Below are positions 18,903-27,292 of a DNA stretch of 64,000 bases, in pieces. The DNA is from an uncultured Alphaproteobacteria bacterium (lineage in GTDB: Bacteria; Pseudomonadota; Alphaproteobacteria; Rhizobiales; Aestuariivirgaceae). Positions within the stretch are counted from its first letter, which is position 1; every line of letters begins with the position of its first letter. The stretch spans positions 1-64,000 of the forward strand of contig CAMFKI010000011.1 of NCBI GenBank assembly GCA_945957365.1, given 5' to 3'. Made by a program: the position numbers and the translations under genes. Under the pieces are notes generated by a model, which saw nothing but the letters and a program-made list of their open reading frames with translations, did no database searches and had not been told where the DNA came from.

Positions 18903-19640
18903 ATGCTCATCGTCACCTCCGCCCAGAACCCGACCATCAAGCTGATCCGCTCGCTCGACGACAAGAAGCACCGGCAGGAGCACGGGCTGTTCGTGGCCGA
19001 GGGCCGGCAGGTGCTGGAACGCGCCCGGCAGGAGGGCTGGGAGCCCGCCTACCTGCTCGCCACCGGCCATGCCGAGCCCTGGGGCAAGGCGGCACTGATC
19101 CAGCTCGACGAACGCGTCATGGGCCAGGTGAGCGCCCAGAAGAACCCGCCCGACCAGATCGGGGTGTTCCGCCAGCGCTGGACGGACAGCGTGAAGCCCG
19201 AAGGCGTGTGGGTGGCGCTGGAGGACATGCGCGACCCCGGCAACCTCGGCACCATCATCCGCACGGCGGACGCAGCCGGGGCCTCGGGCGTGATCCTCGC
19301 CTGCCAGTCCTGCGACCCGTGGGCCGGCGACTGCGTGCGCGCCACGATGGGTTCGATCTTCGGCATGCCGCTGGTGCGGCTGGAGCAGAAGGCCTTCCTG
19401 TCGCTCCTCAAGGAATGGCCGGGCGAGAGTGTCGGAACCCACCTGAAGGCGACGGAGAACTACCGGAGGAGCTATGCCGCCCCCACCCTGCTCGTCATGG
19501 GCAGCGAGGGCCGCGGCCTGTCGGACGAGGCCTCCGCCGCCTGCTCGCGGCTGGTGCGCATCCCGATGAAGGGCGGGGCTGAATCGCTCAACGTCGCCAT
19601 TGCCACGGGGCTGATGCTGTTCGAGGCGCAGAAGCTGTAA
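18903..19640 (+). CDS. TrmH/SpoU-family RNA methyltransferase
   Basis: SAM-dependent RNA 2'-O-methyltransferase with the trefoil-knot fold, 245 residues. The three SpoU motifs are present: NLGTIIRTADAAGASGVI near 113, LVMGSEGRGLSDEA near 198 and IPMKGGAESLNVAIATGL near 221. The N-terminal part (IKLIRSLDDKKHRQEHGLFV) is the substrate-binding domain typical of 23S rRNA or tRNA enzymes. The exact target cannot be assigned. The 232 bases upstream hold G/C-rich inverted segments (CCCGCC / GGCGGG near 18808-18842) but nothing I can name. A repeat pair follows the stop. Confidence 0.88.
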   Translation: MLIVTSAQNPTIKLIRSLDDKKHRQEHGLFVAEGRQVLERARQEGWEPAYLLATGHAEPWGKAALIQLDERVMGQVSAQKNPPDQIGVFRQRWTDSVKPEGVWVALEDMRDPGNLGTIIRTADAAGASGVILACQSCDPWAGDCVRATMGSIFGMPLVRLEQKAFLSLLKEWPGESVGTHLKATENYRRSYAAPTLLVMGSEGRGLSDEASAACSRLVRIPMKGGAESLNVAIATGLMLFEAQKL

Positions 19641-19652
19641 GCCCCTCCACGC

Positions 19653-19733
19653 CGTCATCCCAGCGAAAGCTGGGATCCAGCTTTCCGCGCTGCCGATACC
19701 CGAAGCGGGGCCCCAGCTTTCGCTGGGGTGACG
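19653..19733. repeat. Extragenic palindrome pair, family C
   Basis: GTCATCCCAGCGAAAGCTGG at 19653 and the inverted CCCCAGCTTTCGCTGGGGTG at 19711-19730 form a doublet separated by about 40 bases. The first arm is itself a hairpin (CCAGC-GAAA-GCTGG). It resembles the widespread GTCATCCC-type REP sequences of Proteobacteria. It lies between the methyltransferase stop and the GcvT-domain oxidoreductase. Confidence 0.8.
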
Positions 19734-19884
19734 GAGTATTGGAAACGATGGTTGAGCCCCATTCACCACCCTTCCCCCGATTTCGCCCTGAAATCAGCAC
19801 TGGACGGTTGAAGCGGATTGACTGGAGCTTGAGCCGGGGCAGTGCTCCGGCCTATTCTCCACCGATCAGAGTCCGGAGATCGAA

Positions 19885-22308
19885 ATGAAGTCGCATGCGC
19901 GTGTTGTGGTTGTCGGCGGTGGCGTGATGGGCGTGGGCCTGCTCTACCACCTGGCGCTCGAGGGCTGGACGGACATCGTCCTCATCGAGAAGGGCGAGCT
20001 GACCTCGGGCTCCACCTGGCATGCGGCGGGCCAGTGCCCGCACTTCAACGGCTCGCTCAACATGACCAAGGTGCACGTCTATGGCACCGAGCTCTACCCG
20101 CAGCTGGAGAAGCTCACCGGCCAGGCCGTGTCCTGGCACGGCTGCGGCGGCCTCAGGCTGGCCTGCACCGACGAGGAAGTGAACTGGCTGAAATACGTCT
20201 ACGGCATCTCGCGGCTGGCCGGCTACGAGTGCGACATCATCGGGCCTTCCGAAATCAAGCAGTACCACCCCTTCCTCGACACCACCGGCGTCAAGGCGGC
20301 CTTCCGCACCGTCCATGACGGGCACGTGGCCCCGGCCGACATCACCAATGCCATGGCGGCCGGTGCGCGCCAGCTGGGTGCGGAGATCGTGCGGCGCAAC
20401 CGCGTCACCGACATCAAGCTCCTCCCCAATGGCGAATGGCGGGTGTTCACCGAGCAGGGCAACATCGACTGCGAGCACGTGGTGAATGCCGCGGGTTCCT
20501 ATTGCGACGTCGTCGGCTCGTGGACCGGGCACAATGTGCCGATCGCCAACATGCTGCACCACTATGTGATCACCGAGCCGCTGAAGGAGCTGATCGACCT
20601 CCAGATGGAGCTCCCGGTGGTGCGCGACCCCTACTCCCACGCCTACCTCCGCGAGGAGACCAACGGCGTGCTCGTCGGCCCCTACGAGACGGCCACCGCG
20701 CATGTGTGCTGGGACGGCCAGCCGCCGCGCTGGGACTATGAGAGCGAGCTGGAAGCCCCCGAGCTCGACCGCATCATGCCGTGGCTGGAGCGCGCCACCG
20801 AGCGCCTGCCGCTGTTCGGCGAAACGGGCGTCAAGTCGATCATCTCCGGCGCCATCACCCACACGCCGGACGGCGTCTATCTCTCCGGCCCCGCGCACGG
20901 CCCGAAGAACTACTGGATGCATTGCGGCGCCTCGATCGGGATCTGCCAGGGCGGCGGTGCCGGCAAGTACCTGGCGCAGTGGATGGTGCATGGCCAGGCC
21001 GAGATCAACATGCGCGAATTCGACCCGCGCCGCTTCGGCAACTGGGCGACCAAGGACTACACGGCGGAAGTCTCCGTCGCCGACTATCACCACATGTATT
21101 ACTGCTACAAGCCGGCCGAGCAGCATGAGGTGGGCCGCGGCCTGAGGAAGTCCGCGCTCTACGACAAGCTGAAGGCCGAGGGCGCGCAGTTCGCCCAGAT
21201 CTTCGGCTGGGAGCGCCCGCGCTGGTATGACAAGAGCGGCGAAGGCGAGAAGTATTCCTTCAAGCGCTCGAACTGGTTCCCGGCGGTGAAGGAAGAGGCC
21301 CTCGCGGTGCGTGACGGCGTCGGCCTCATGGACCTCTCGACCTTCTCCAAGTACGAGGTGAAGCGCAAGGATGCCTATTCCTTCCTCGAGCGCATTTGCG
21401 CCAACAAGATCCCCGCCAAGGACGGCGGCATCATCCTCGGCCACCTCCTGAACGAGAACGGCTTCATCGAATCGGAAATCACCGTGACGCGCCTCTCGGC
21501 CGAGCACTTCTACGTGCTGTCCGCCGCCGTGGCGCAGCTCCACGACCTCGACCAGATGAACTGGCGCAAGCGCGAGGCTGAGCTGGTGACGATCACCGAC
21601 GTCACCGACGACTTCGGCGTGCTGGTTCTGGCCGGACCGCTGGCGCGCGAGGTCTTGGCGAAATGCACCGACACCAGCCTGTCCAACGCAGACTTCCGCT
21701 GGCTGACGGGCAAGGTGGCGACGGTGGCCGGTGTCGCGGGCGTGCGCCTGCTGCGCGTGAATTACGTGGGCGAGCTCGGCTGGGAACTGCACGTGCCGAT
21801 GAAGGACATGCCCAGGGTGTTCGACGCCCTGATGGCGGCGGGCAAGCCCCATGGCATCCGCCTGTTCGGCACCTATGCGATGAACTCGCTGCGCATGGAG
21901 AAGGCCTATCGCGGCTGGGGCTCGGAGCTCACCGCCGAGATCGACATGATCGAGGCTTCGATGGAGCGCTTCCTGCGCCTCGACAAGGAGGACTTCATCG
22001 GCAAGGCGGCGACGCTGCGGCGCAAGCAGCAGGGGCCGCGCATGAAGCTCGTCTACATGGAGGTCGACAACACCGACTCCGACTGCGTGGGCAACGAGCC
22101 CATCTACAAGGATGGCAAGGTGGTGGGCCTCACCACCTCGGGCGGCTTCGGCCAGAAGACGGGGAAGTCGCTGGCCTTCGCCTATGTGCCGCCGGAGCTT
22201 GCGGCCAGCGGAACCGAGTTCGAGGTGATGATGTTCACCCAGATGCGCAAGGCACGGATCATTCCGGAGTCGATCTGGGATCCGGCCAACGAGCGGCTGA
22301 AGGCCTGA
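19885..22308 (+). CDS. GcvT-domain FAD-dependent oxidoreductase (dimethylglycine/sarcosine dehydrogenase-like)
   Basis: Two-domain enzyme of 807 residues. The N-terminal half is a DAO-type flavoprotein: dinucleotide fold VVVGGGVMG at 8-16 and the motif GSTWHAAGQ at 42-50, whose histidine H46 is the covalent FAD attachment site in dimethylglycine dehydrogenases. The C-terminal half (about 430-800) is a folate-binding GcvT/aminomethyltransferase domain (GWELHVPMKDMPRVFDAL; EKAYRGWGSELTAE). Such enzymes demethylate N-methyl amines and pass the one-carbon unit to tetrahydrofolate. No betaine or sarcosine genes flank it, so the substrate is open. A VOC-family gene follows 12 bases later. Confidence 0.88.
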   Translation: MKSHARVVVVGGGVMGVGLLYHLALEGWTDIVLIEKGELTSGSTWHAAGQCPHFNGSLNMTKVHVYGTELYPQLEKLTGQAVSWHGCGGLRLACTDEEVNWLKYVYGISRLAGYECDIIGPSEIKQYHPFLDTTGVKAAFRTVHDGHVAPADITNAMAAGARQLGAEIVRRNRVTDIKLLPNGEWRVFTEQGNIDCEHVVNAAGSYCDVVGSWTGHNVPIANMLHHYVITEPLKELIDLQMELPVVRDPYSHAYLREETNGVLVGPYETATAHVCWDGQPPRWDYESELEAPELDRIMPWLERATERLPLFGETGVKSIISGAITHTPDGVYLSGPAHGPKNYWMHCGASIGICQGGGAGKYLAQWMVHGQAEINMREFDPRRFGNWATKDYTAEVSVADYHHMYYCYKPAEQHEVGRGLRKSALYDKLKAEGAQFAQIFGWERPRWYDKSGEGEKYSFKRSNWFPAVKEEALAVRDGVGLMDLSTFSKYEVKRKDAYSFLERICANKIPAKDGGIILGHLLNENGFIESEITVTRLSAEHFYVLSAAVAQLHDLDQMNWRKREAELVTITDVTDDFGVLVLAGPLAREVLAKCTDTSLSNADFRWLTGKVATVAGVAGVRLLRVNYVGELGWELHVPMKDMPRVFDALMAAGKPHGIRLFGTYAMNSLRMEKAYRGWGSELTAEIDMIEASMERFLRLDKEDFIGKAATLRRKQQGPRMKLVYMEVDNTDSDCVGNEPIYKDGKVVGLTTSGGFGQKTGKSLAFAYVPPELAASGTEFEVMMFTQMRKARIIPESIWDPANERLKA

Positions 22309-22320
22309 ACGCTGGCCCCC

Positions 22321-22719
22321 ATGCCGCAGCACATCGGCGCCGTCACCCTTCTGGTGCCCTCCTATGACGAGGGCCTGGCGTTCTATGCCGGAACGCTGGG
22401 CTTCACCGTGGTCGAGGACACGCCGCTGTCGCCGGGCAGGCGCTGGGTGCTGGTGGCGCCGCCGGGCAGTGCCGAAACGCAGCTGCTGCTCGCGGAGCCT
22501 TCTGATGACGCGCAGCGTGCGGCCATCGGGCGGCAGGCAGGAGGTCGCGTGTTCCTGTTCCTCCACACCGATGACTTTCGCCGGGACCACGCACGATATG
22601 CCGCCGCCGGCGTGCGCTTCCGCGAGGAACCGCGCGAAGAGGTCTATGGCAGCGTGGCGGTGTTCGAGGATCCCTTTGGCAACCCGTGGGACCTGCTGCA
22701 GCTGCGCCGCCAGCCGTGA
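22321..22719 (+). CDS. VOC-family (glyoxalase-like) protein
   Basis: Vicinal-oxygen-chelate fold protein of 132 residues with the paired beta-alpha-beta pattern: IGAVTLLVPSYDEGLAFYAG at the N terminus with a first metal-ligand region, and VFLFLHTDDFRRD then VAVFEDPFGNPWDLLQL in the second half, where the glutamate/aspartate ligands usually sit. Family members include glyoxalases, ring-cleaving dioxygenases and resistance proteins. It is 12 bases from the GcvT-domain oxidoreductase and probably co-transcribed with it. No specific reaction is assigned. Confidence 0.85.
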   Translation: MPQHIGAVTLLVPSYDEGLAFYAGTLGFTVVEDTPLSPGRRWVLVAPPGSAETQLLLAEPSDDAQRAAIGRQAGGRVFLFLHTDDFRRDHARYAAAGVRFREEPREEVYGSVAVFEDPFGNPWDLLQLRRQP

Positions 22720-22735
22720 CCGCGCCAGCCGTGCC

Positions 22736-23041
22736 TCACAATGACGTCATGCTGCGCAGCGGGGGGCTTTCCTCCCAGGCGCTGCCCGCGCTGACGATGC
22801 AGCTCGCGCCATCGGACCTCGTCAGCAGGATGGTCCAGGTGCCCGCCTTCGACGTGAAGATCTCGATAACCGAAGACGAATTCGCCAGCCCGATGGCGCG
22901 CGGCAGCTCGCGGTATCGCTGCGCCAGCACCTTCACCATGTCGTCGCGGCGGGCGCATTCCATCACCTGCTGCTCGGCGGTGGCGGGAAGCGTCCATGAG
23001 CCGGCGGCCACGGCGGCCAGAATGAGAAACGGCAGTTTCAT
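22736..23041 (-). CDS. Exported hypothetical protein (101 aa)
   Basis: A short periplasmic or secreted protein of unknown function. The N terminus MKLPFLILAAVAAGSWTLPA is a classical signal peptide with a likely cleavage after ATAEQ. The mature part has two cysteines (VMECARR and GASCIVS), compatible with one disulfide, and a segment EIFTSKAGTWTILLTRSDG resembling the small secreted proteins common in rhizobia-like genomes. GGAGG ends five bases before the ATG at 23041; a second ATG lies three bases upstream but too near the GGAGG. It is convergent with the VOC gene and divergent from the DMT transporter. Confidence 0.7.
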   Translation of the reverse strand: MKLPFLILAAVAAGSWTLPATAEQQVMECARRDDMVKVLAQRYRELPRAIGLANSSSVIEIFTSKAGTWTILLTRSDGASCIVSAGSAWEESPPLRSMTSL

Positions 23042-23122
23042 CATAACCTCCAGCAACGGCAGGCGTTGGCTCCGGGCCAGCCTTGTCTTCCGGGCAACGC
23101 GCCGTCCCTCTTCGGGTTCCGC

Positions 23123-24013
23123 ATGAGAAGCGGTGGCCTCATCGGCATCGCCCTGATGCTCACCGCCATGGCGGTGCTGCCCTTCCTCGACGCCATAGCG
23201 AAATATCTCGGCCAGCAGGGCGTGCCGGTGCTGCAGATCGTCTGGGCCCGGCTGTTCTTCGGCGCGTTCCTGACCATGCCCTTCGCGCTGAAGCTCGCGG
23301 GGCCGCGCGGGCTCGTCCCGAACCTGCCGCTGATCCACGCGGCGAGGGCCTCGCTGTTGATTGCCGCTACGGCATTCTTCTTTGCCGCGCTGCACTGGCA
23401 GTCGATCGCCGATACGCTGGCGATCTTCTTCGTGCAGCCGCTGATCGTCACCCTGCTCTCGCCTCTGGTGCTGGGCGAGAAGGTCGGGATCCGCCGCTGG
23501 GTGGCGGTGCTGATCGGCTTCATCGGCACGCTGATCATCATCCGCCCCGGCTTCCAGCAACTGACGCCGGGCGTGCCGCTGGCGCTGGGCGCCGGCACCT
23601 CGCTCGCGGTCTACCTGCTGATGACGAGGCGCATCGCGGGCTCCGCACCGGCCATGGTCACGACCTTCTACACCAGCCTGTGCGGCGCGATCATCATGAG
23701 CGTCATCGTTCTGTTCGTGTGGCAGACCCCGACGCCGGCCCAGTGGGGCCTGTTCATCCTGCTGTCGGCCATCGCAAATGGCGGCCACTACCTGATCATC
23801 CGGGCCTATGACCATGCCGAAGCCTCGCTGCTGGCGCCGCTCGCCTACAGCGAGATCATCATGGCGACGGTTCTGGGCTGGTACATCTTCGGCGACTTCC
23901 CCGATGCCTGGACCTTCCTCGGGGTCGCCATCCTCATCGCCTGTGCGATCTACATCTCTTGGCGGGAGCGGGTTCAGCACGTCGAGCCGATCCGCGATTT
24001 CGAGCAGCCCTAG
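23123..24013 (+). CDS. DMT-superfamily (EamA) transporter
   Basis: Inner-membrane exporter of 296 residues with ten predicted helices in two homologous EamA halves (first half about 8-135, second about 145-285). Segments such as LIGIALMLTAMAVLPFLDAI and AEASLLAPLAYSEIIMATVL are typical, the latter being the conserved end of the second repeat. Relatives export amino acids, nucleotides or metabolites; the substrate is unknown. The ATG at 23123 removes 19 unlikely residues from a longer open frame. The gene ends about 120 bases before the large repeat protein, with a separate promoter between. Confidence 0.88.
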   Translation: MRSGGLIGIALMLTAMAVLPFLDAIAKYLGQQGVPVLQIVWARLFFGAFLTMPFALKLAGPRGLVPNLPLIHAARASLLIAATAFFFAALHWQSIADTLAIFFVQPLIVTLLSPLVLGEKVGIRRWVAVLIGFIGTLIIIRPGFQQLTPGVPLALGAGTSLAVYLLMTRRIAGSAPAMVTTFYTSLCGAIIMSVIVLFVWQTPTPAQWGLFILLSAIANGGHYLIIRAYDHAEASLLAPLAYSEIIMATVLGWYIFGDFPDAWTFLGVAILIACAIYISWRERVQHVEPIRDFEQP

Positions 24014-24038
24014 CCGATCCGCTCACATAACTATTTTT

Positions 24039-24054
24039 GTGCAAATGATTGCAC
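24039..24054. promoter_or_regulatory. Perfect dyad GTGCAA-N4-TTGCAC
   Basis: GTGCAA (24039-24044), ATGA, TTGCAC (24049-24054) is a perfect inverted repeat ending four bases before the -35 element of the promoter for the 770-residue protein. The position suits an activator or an upstream repressor site. The regulator is unknown. Confidence 0.45.
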
Positions 24055-24058
24055 CCAA

Positions 24059-24086
24059 TTGACGCTGCGTGTCTCTCCCCTAATGT
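24059..24086 (+). promoter_or_regulatory. Sigma-70-type promoter of the 770-aa protein gene
   Basis: TTGACG (24059-24064) and TAATGT (24081-24086) are separated by 16 bases. A start near 24093 gives a leader of about 40 bases carrying AAGGGGAG before the ATG at 24135. Predicted from sequence. Confidence 0.55.
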
Positions 24087-24134
24087 GGCGCCTTCGCCCC
24101 GCCGTGCCTTCAACGCCGTCAAGGGGAGTGTCTC

Positions 24135-26447
24135 ATGCCTGTGAAACTCTGTGCGCCGGTCATCGGGGGTCCGCTCTCGAACCTCTCGACGGCGGTGTTC
24201 GTCTCGAACTGCATTCCGGGCGCCGTGGTGATCATCCGCTCGCTCACCCGGCCGGGGCAGGCGCTGGTCAAGGCGCAGATCGGCGCGCCCGACGGCTACC
24301 TGCCGCTCGCACCCGGCGCAGCGCTTCTGGCCGGGGACCAGCTGGTGGCGCGGCAGGAGGATGCGGCCGCGACGCCATCGCTCGAGACCGACCCCAAGCT
24401 CGCTGTCGCTGTCGGCCCGGCACCCACCACCAAGGCGGATATCCCGCCGGTCGACATCGCCGGGCAGCTGTGGGAATGCGGCCTGCACTCCTGGGTCGGC
24501 AATGCCAGCCCCGGCCTCACCGTCGAAATCCTGCGCGCCGGTGCCGTCATCGGCAGCGCGGTGGCCCAGGACGGGGTGGCGCGCGTCAACCTCACCAAGC
24601 GCTACAACAAGCTCGATACCGTCACCGTGCGGCAGCGCAACGGCGGCTCCATCGGGCTCGAGACCCCGCGCCAGGCCGAAGAGCTGCCGGTGCCGCCGGG
24701 CAGCCTCATGCCGCCGCCCCTGGTGACGAGCCCGGTGCGGGAATGCCTCGGCGCCATCCGCATCGACGGCGTCTACGAAGGCGCCGAAGTGACGGTGGAG
24801 CGGAAGTCCGGGGAGGTCCAGTCGGCGGGTTTCGATCTCTCCGGCCTGTGGTTCAATCTCGCGACACCGCTGAAGCAGGCCAATGGCTGGGTGAAGGTGA
24901 GCCAGGCCATGCCCGGCTGCGAGCGCAAGGGACAGGAGGTGACCGTCCCCATCGGCCCGGCGGTGAAACCCTCGACACCCTATGTCTACCCGCTTTGCGA
25001 AGGCATGACCTGGGTGTTCGTCGACAATCTCGATCGCGGGGCGGATGTCCATATCAACGCCGGCGGCGACGAATATCGCACGACCGCCTCGGGAGCGGGC
25101 CTCAACCGGTTCGACGTGGCACCCCTGGGCGCGGGAACGATCACCGTGCAGAGCTTCGCCTGCGGGCTCGCCAGTGACACGGCGACGGGAAGCGTCGACG
25201 CGGCGCCCGCGAACATCGACCAGCCACAGATCGTCGGCGATCTCGTCAAGTGCCAGCGCAGCGTCACCGTCGACAAGCTGAAGCCGGGCGCCCTCGTTCA
25301 GATCTGGTCGAAGGGGCCGAGGCTCCAGGCGCGGCCGATCTCGAACCAGGTCATCGCCTATGCCGCGACAATCGACGTCGCCGTCGTCACGCTGATCGAG
25401 GATGCCGATGTCTGGGCCGTCGAATGGGCCTGCCACCTGGTCAAGATGCAGTCGCCCAGCAAGACCGTGCTGGCGGCGCCCGTCGTCGACGATCCGTTCT
25501 TCACCGCGCTGGTCACCCGCATCGACACCGCCGTCCTGGTCAAGGGCACGATCCGCGATGCGCAGGTCGAGATCCTGCGCCTGGCGAAGGACGAGAGCTG
25601 GAAGCTGATCGGGACGGCGACGGCGAAGGCGGACACCACGCTCGTTCCCCTCACCGCCATCCTGGCGGTGGACGACCAGCTGAAGCTGCGGCAGCGCTAT
25701 TGCGCCGTCCAGTCGCCGGGCAACCGCAAGACCACGGTGGTGAAGCCGGTGCCGCTGCAGCCGGTGATCCTCGCCCCGGCGGCAGGATCGGCCATCACGG
25801 TCGCAACAGCGCTGACCCTGTCGTGGAAGGATATCGCCCAGGGCGCGGATGCCGACCGCAAGGCCGAGAGCTTCGACGTCACCGTGACGCGCGACGGGAC
25901 ACAGGTGCTGAACCTCAGCCAGCCGGGGACGACCGCCAGCCTCCCCGCGACCGAGACGACGAGCTTCGCCTCGCAATTCGCCCTCACCGTCACGCCGCGC
26001 AATTCAACCGGCGCCGGGCTGGCCGCCGTCGCGGTGTTCCACACGCCGCCGGCACCCACGCCCGTGATCTCTGCCGTGCAGGATGGCGACAAGATCAAGG
26101 TCACGGGCAGCAACTTCGCCGCCTCCCACCTGGTGGAGATCGACATTTCCACCGACTACAGCGCGCTTGCCGGCGGGCCGCCCGGTTCACCCGGCAGCGT
26201 GCAGGTCGTCGACACGCGCTTTGGCAAGACCACGGCCATGAGCACGGCCACGGGCACCATCGACACCAGCTTCCCGGCGGCGGACGTCCTCGAGGCGCGG
26301 CAGGAAACACCATCAAGCCCGCCGCAGAAGACCAAGCCCTTCCCCAACGCCGTCATGAAGGTGACGGCCATGAACGCCCAGCCGATCACCGCCCACCAGG
26401 GCTCGACCAATCCCAGCAACACGGTGACCTTCAACTGGTCGGCGTGA
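24135..26447 (+). CDS. Large six-repeat protein of unknown function
   Basis: A 770-residue protein I do not recognise. It contains six degenerate beta-rich repeats of 60-75 residues, at roughly 8-73, 105-167, 196-257, 282-341, 364-433 and 448-523. They share a core G-A-x-V-x-I (PGAVVII, PGLTVEI, EGAEVTV, RGADVHI, PGALVQI, RDAQVEI) about ten residues after a cysteine in most of them. Then come a fibronectin-III/Ig-like domain (about 540-637) and an IPT/TIG-like domain (641 to the end). There is no signal peptide, membrane helix or enzyme motif. The fold suggests an adhesive or scaffold protein, exported, if at all, by a non-Sec route. It has its own promoter and dyad and is monocistronic. Confidence 0.8.
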   Translation: MPVKLCAPVIGGPLSNLSTAVFVSNCIPGAVVIIRSLTRPGQALVKAQIGAPDGYLPLAPGAALLAGDQLVARQEDAAATPSLETDPKLAVAVGPAPTTKADIPPVDIAGQLWECGLHSWVGNASPGLTVEILRAGAVIGSAVAQDGVARVNLTKRYNKLDTVTVRQRNGGSIGLETPRQAEELPVPPGSLMPPPLVTSPVRECLGAIRIDGVYEGAEVTVERKSGEVQSAGFDLSGLWFNLATPLKQANGWVKVSQAMPGCERKGQEVTVPIGPAVKPSTPYVYPLCEGMTWVFVDNLDRGADVHINAGGDEYRTTASGAGLNRFDVAPLGAGTITVQSFACGLASDTATGSVDAAPANIDQPQIVGDLVKCQRSVTVDKLKPGALVQIWSKGPRLQARPISNQVIAYAATIDVAVVTLIEDADVWAVEWACHLVKMQSPSKTVLAAPVVDDPFFTALVTRIDTAVLVKGTIRDAQVEILRLAKDESWKLIGTATAKADTTLVPLTAILAVDDQLKLRQRYCAVQSPGNRKTTVVKPVPLQPVILAPAAGSAITVATALTLSWKDIAQGADADRKAESFDVTVTRDGTQVLNLSQPGTTASLPATETTSFASQFALTVTPRNSTGAGLAAVAVFHTPPAPTPVISAVQDGDKIKVTGSNFAASHLVEIDISTDYSALAGGPPGSPGSVQVVDTRFGKTTAMSTATGTIDTSFPAADVLEARQETPSSPPQKTKPFPNAVMKVTAMNAQPITAHQGSTNPSNTVTFNWSA

Positions 26448-26462
26448 GGCGGAGACTGGCCG

Positions 26463-27212
26463 TCAGCGTTCGAGCCCGTCGATGCAGATTTCCGCCGTGC
26501 CCTTGTTCGAAGGGAGCGCGCGGTAGATCATCTCGATGCGCTCGATGCCGCGCTCGCGGCCGAGGAGCTCGATCGGGCGGGTGCCGCCGCCCGGCATGAT
26601 CATCTCGCGCACCGGCACTTCCTGCTTGGCGCCGCTCATGTAGGAAATCTTCAGGCTGAACATCTCGACCGGCGCCTTGCGCACGCTGAGACGCAGCGCG
26701 CCGAAACGGCCTTCGCGGTTGACCTTGAGAGTGTCGCGGTCGACGAGGAACTTCACGTCCTTGCAACCGAGCCGCGTCCAGTCGACGGGCCCCGGACCGG
26801 GACCCGGCATGCCGCCCACGCCGAGCACGGTGATGCGGGCCGCACCCTGCGGCATGTAGGTGACGGCGACGCTGCGCACCTCGCGGCGGCGCGCGTCGAC
26901 GTCGAACACCCGTGTCGATCCGCCGGCACGGACCAGCTGGTTGACGCGGATCACCTCGGAAGAGCCATCGTCGAAGCTGATCCGCAGGTCGCGCAGGTCG
27001 ACGTCGCCCTGGCGTACCTCGAGGCGGATGCCCCGGAACTGGCCCTCGCCACGGCGCAGCGTGATGACCTCGCGCTGCGGCTGGGCATCGTACGTGATGG
27101 TGCCGATCGGAAATTCGCGCGCGCCCGGCGGAGGCGGCGGGGCGGCCGTGGCGATGGCCACGCCCAGGCCGAGCAGGACGGCGGCGGTTGCGCCGGCAAA
27201 ACGGATCTTCAT
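26463..27212 (-). CDS. Exported protein with duplicated domain (249 aa)
   Basis: Predicted secreted protein with signal peptide MKIRFAGATAAVLLGLGVAI and a proline-rich start of the mature chain (PPPPPG). It consists of two copies of a beta-rich domain offset by exactly 111 residues: GQFRGIRLEVRQGDVDLRDL at 57-76 against GRFGALRLSVRKAPVEMFSL at 168-187, with a GPGPGP linker. A DUF2541-like relationship is possible but not certain. It is convergent with the 770-residue gene, only 15 bases apart, and transcribed in the same direction as surE, 80 bases further on. Confidence 0.75.
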   Translation of the reverse strand: MKIRFAGATAAVLLGLGVAIATAAPPPPPGAREFPIGTITYDAQPQREVITLRRGEGQFRGIRLEVRQGDVDLRDLRISFDDGSSEVIRVNQLVRAGGSTRVFDVDARRREVRSVAVTYMPQGAARITVLGVGGMPGPGPGPVDWTRLGCKDVKFLVDRDTLKVNREGRFGALRLSVRKAPVEMFSLKISYMSGAKQEVPVREMIMPGGGTRPIELLGRERGIERIEMIYRALPSNKGTAEICIDGLER

Positions 27213-27292
27213 GATGTAACCTCCGGTTTCAGTCCGCTCGTTAGACCCGCGGCAGAGCCTCCGTCAATGCGGCGCTCTCCACGGTGAACGGG

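Noticed and set aside
16511..19582. Open frame of over 1000 codons on the plus strand opposite the molybdopterin oxidoreductase
   Set aside because: High-GC antisense shadow: low-complexity composition, no motifs, while the opposite strand has a complete enzyme.
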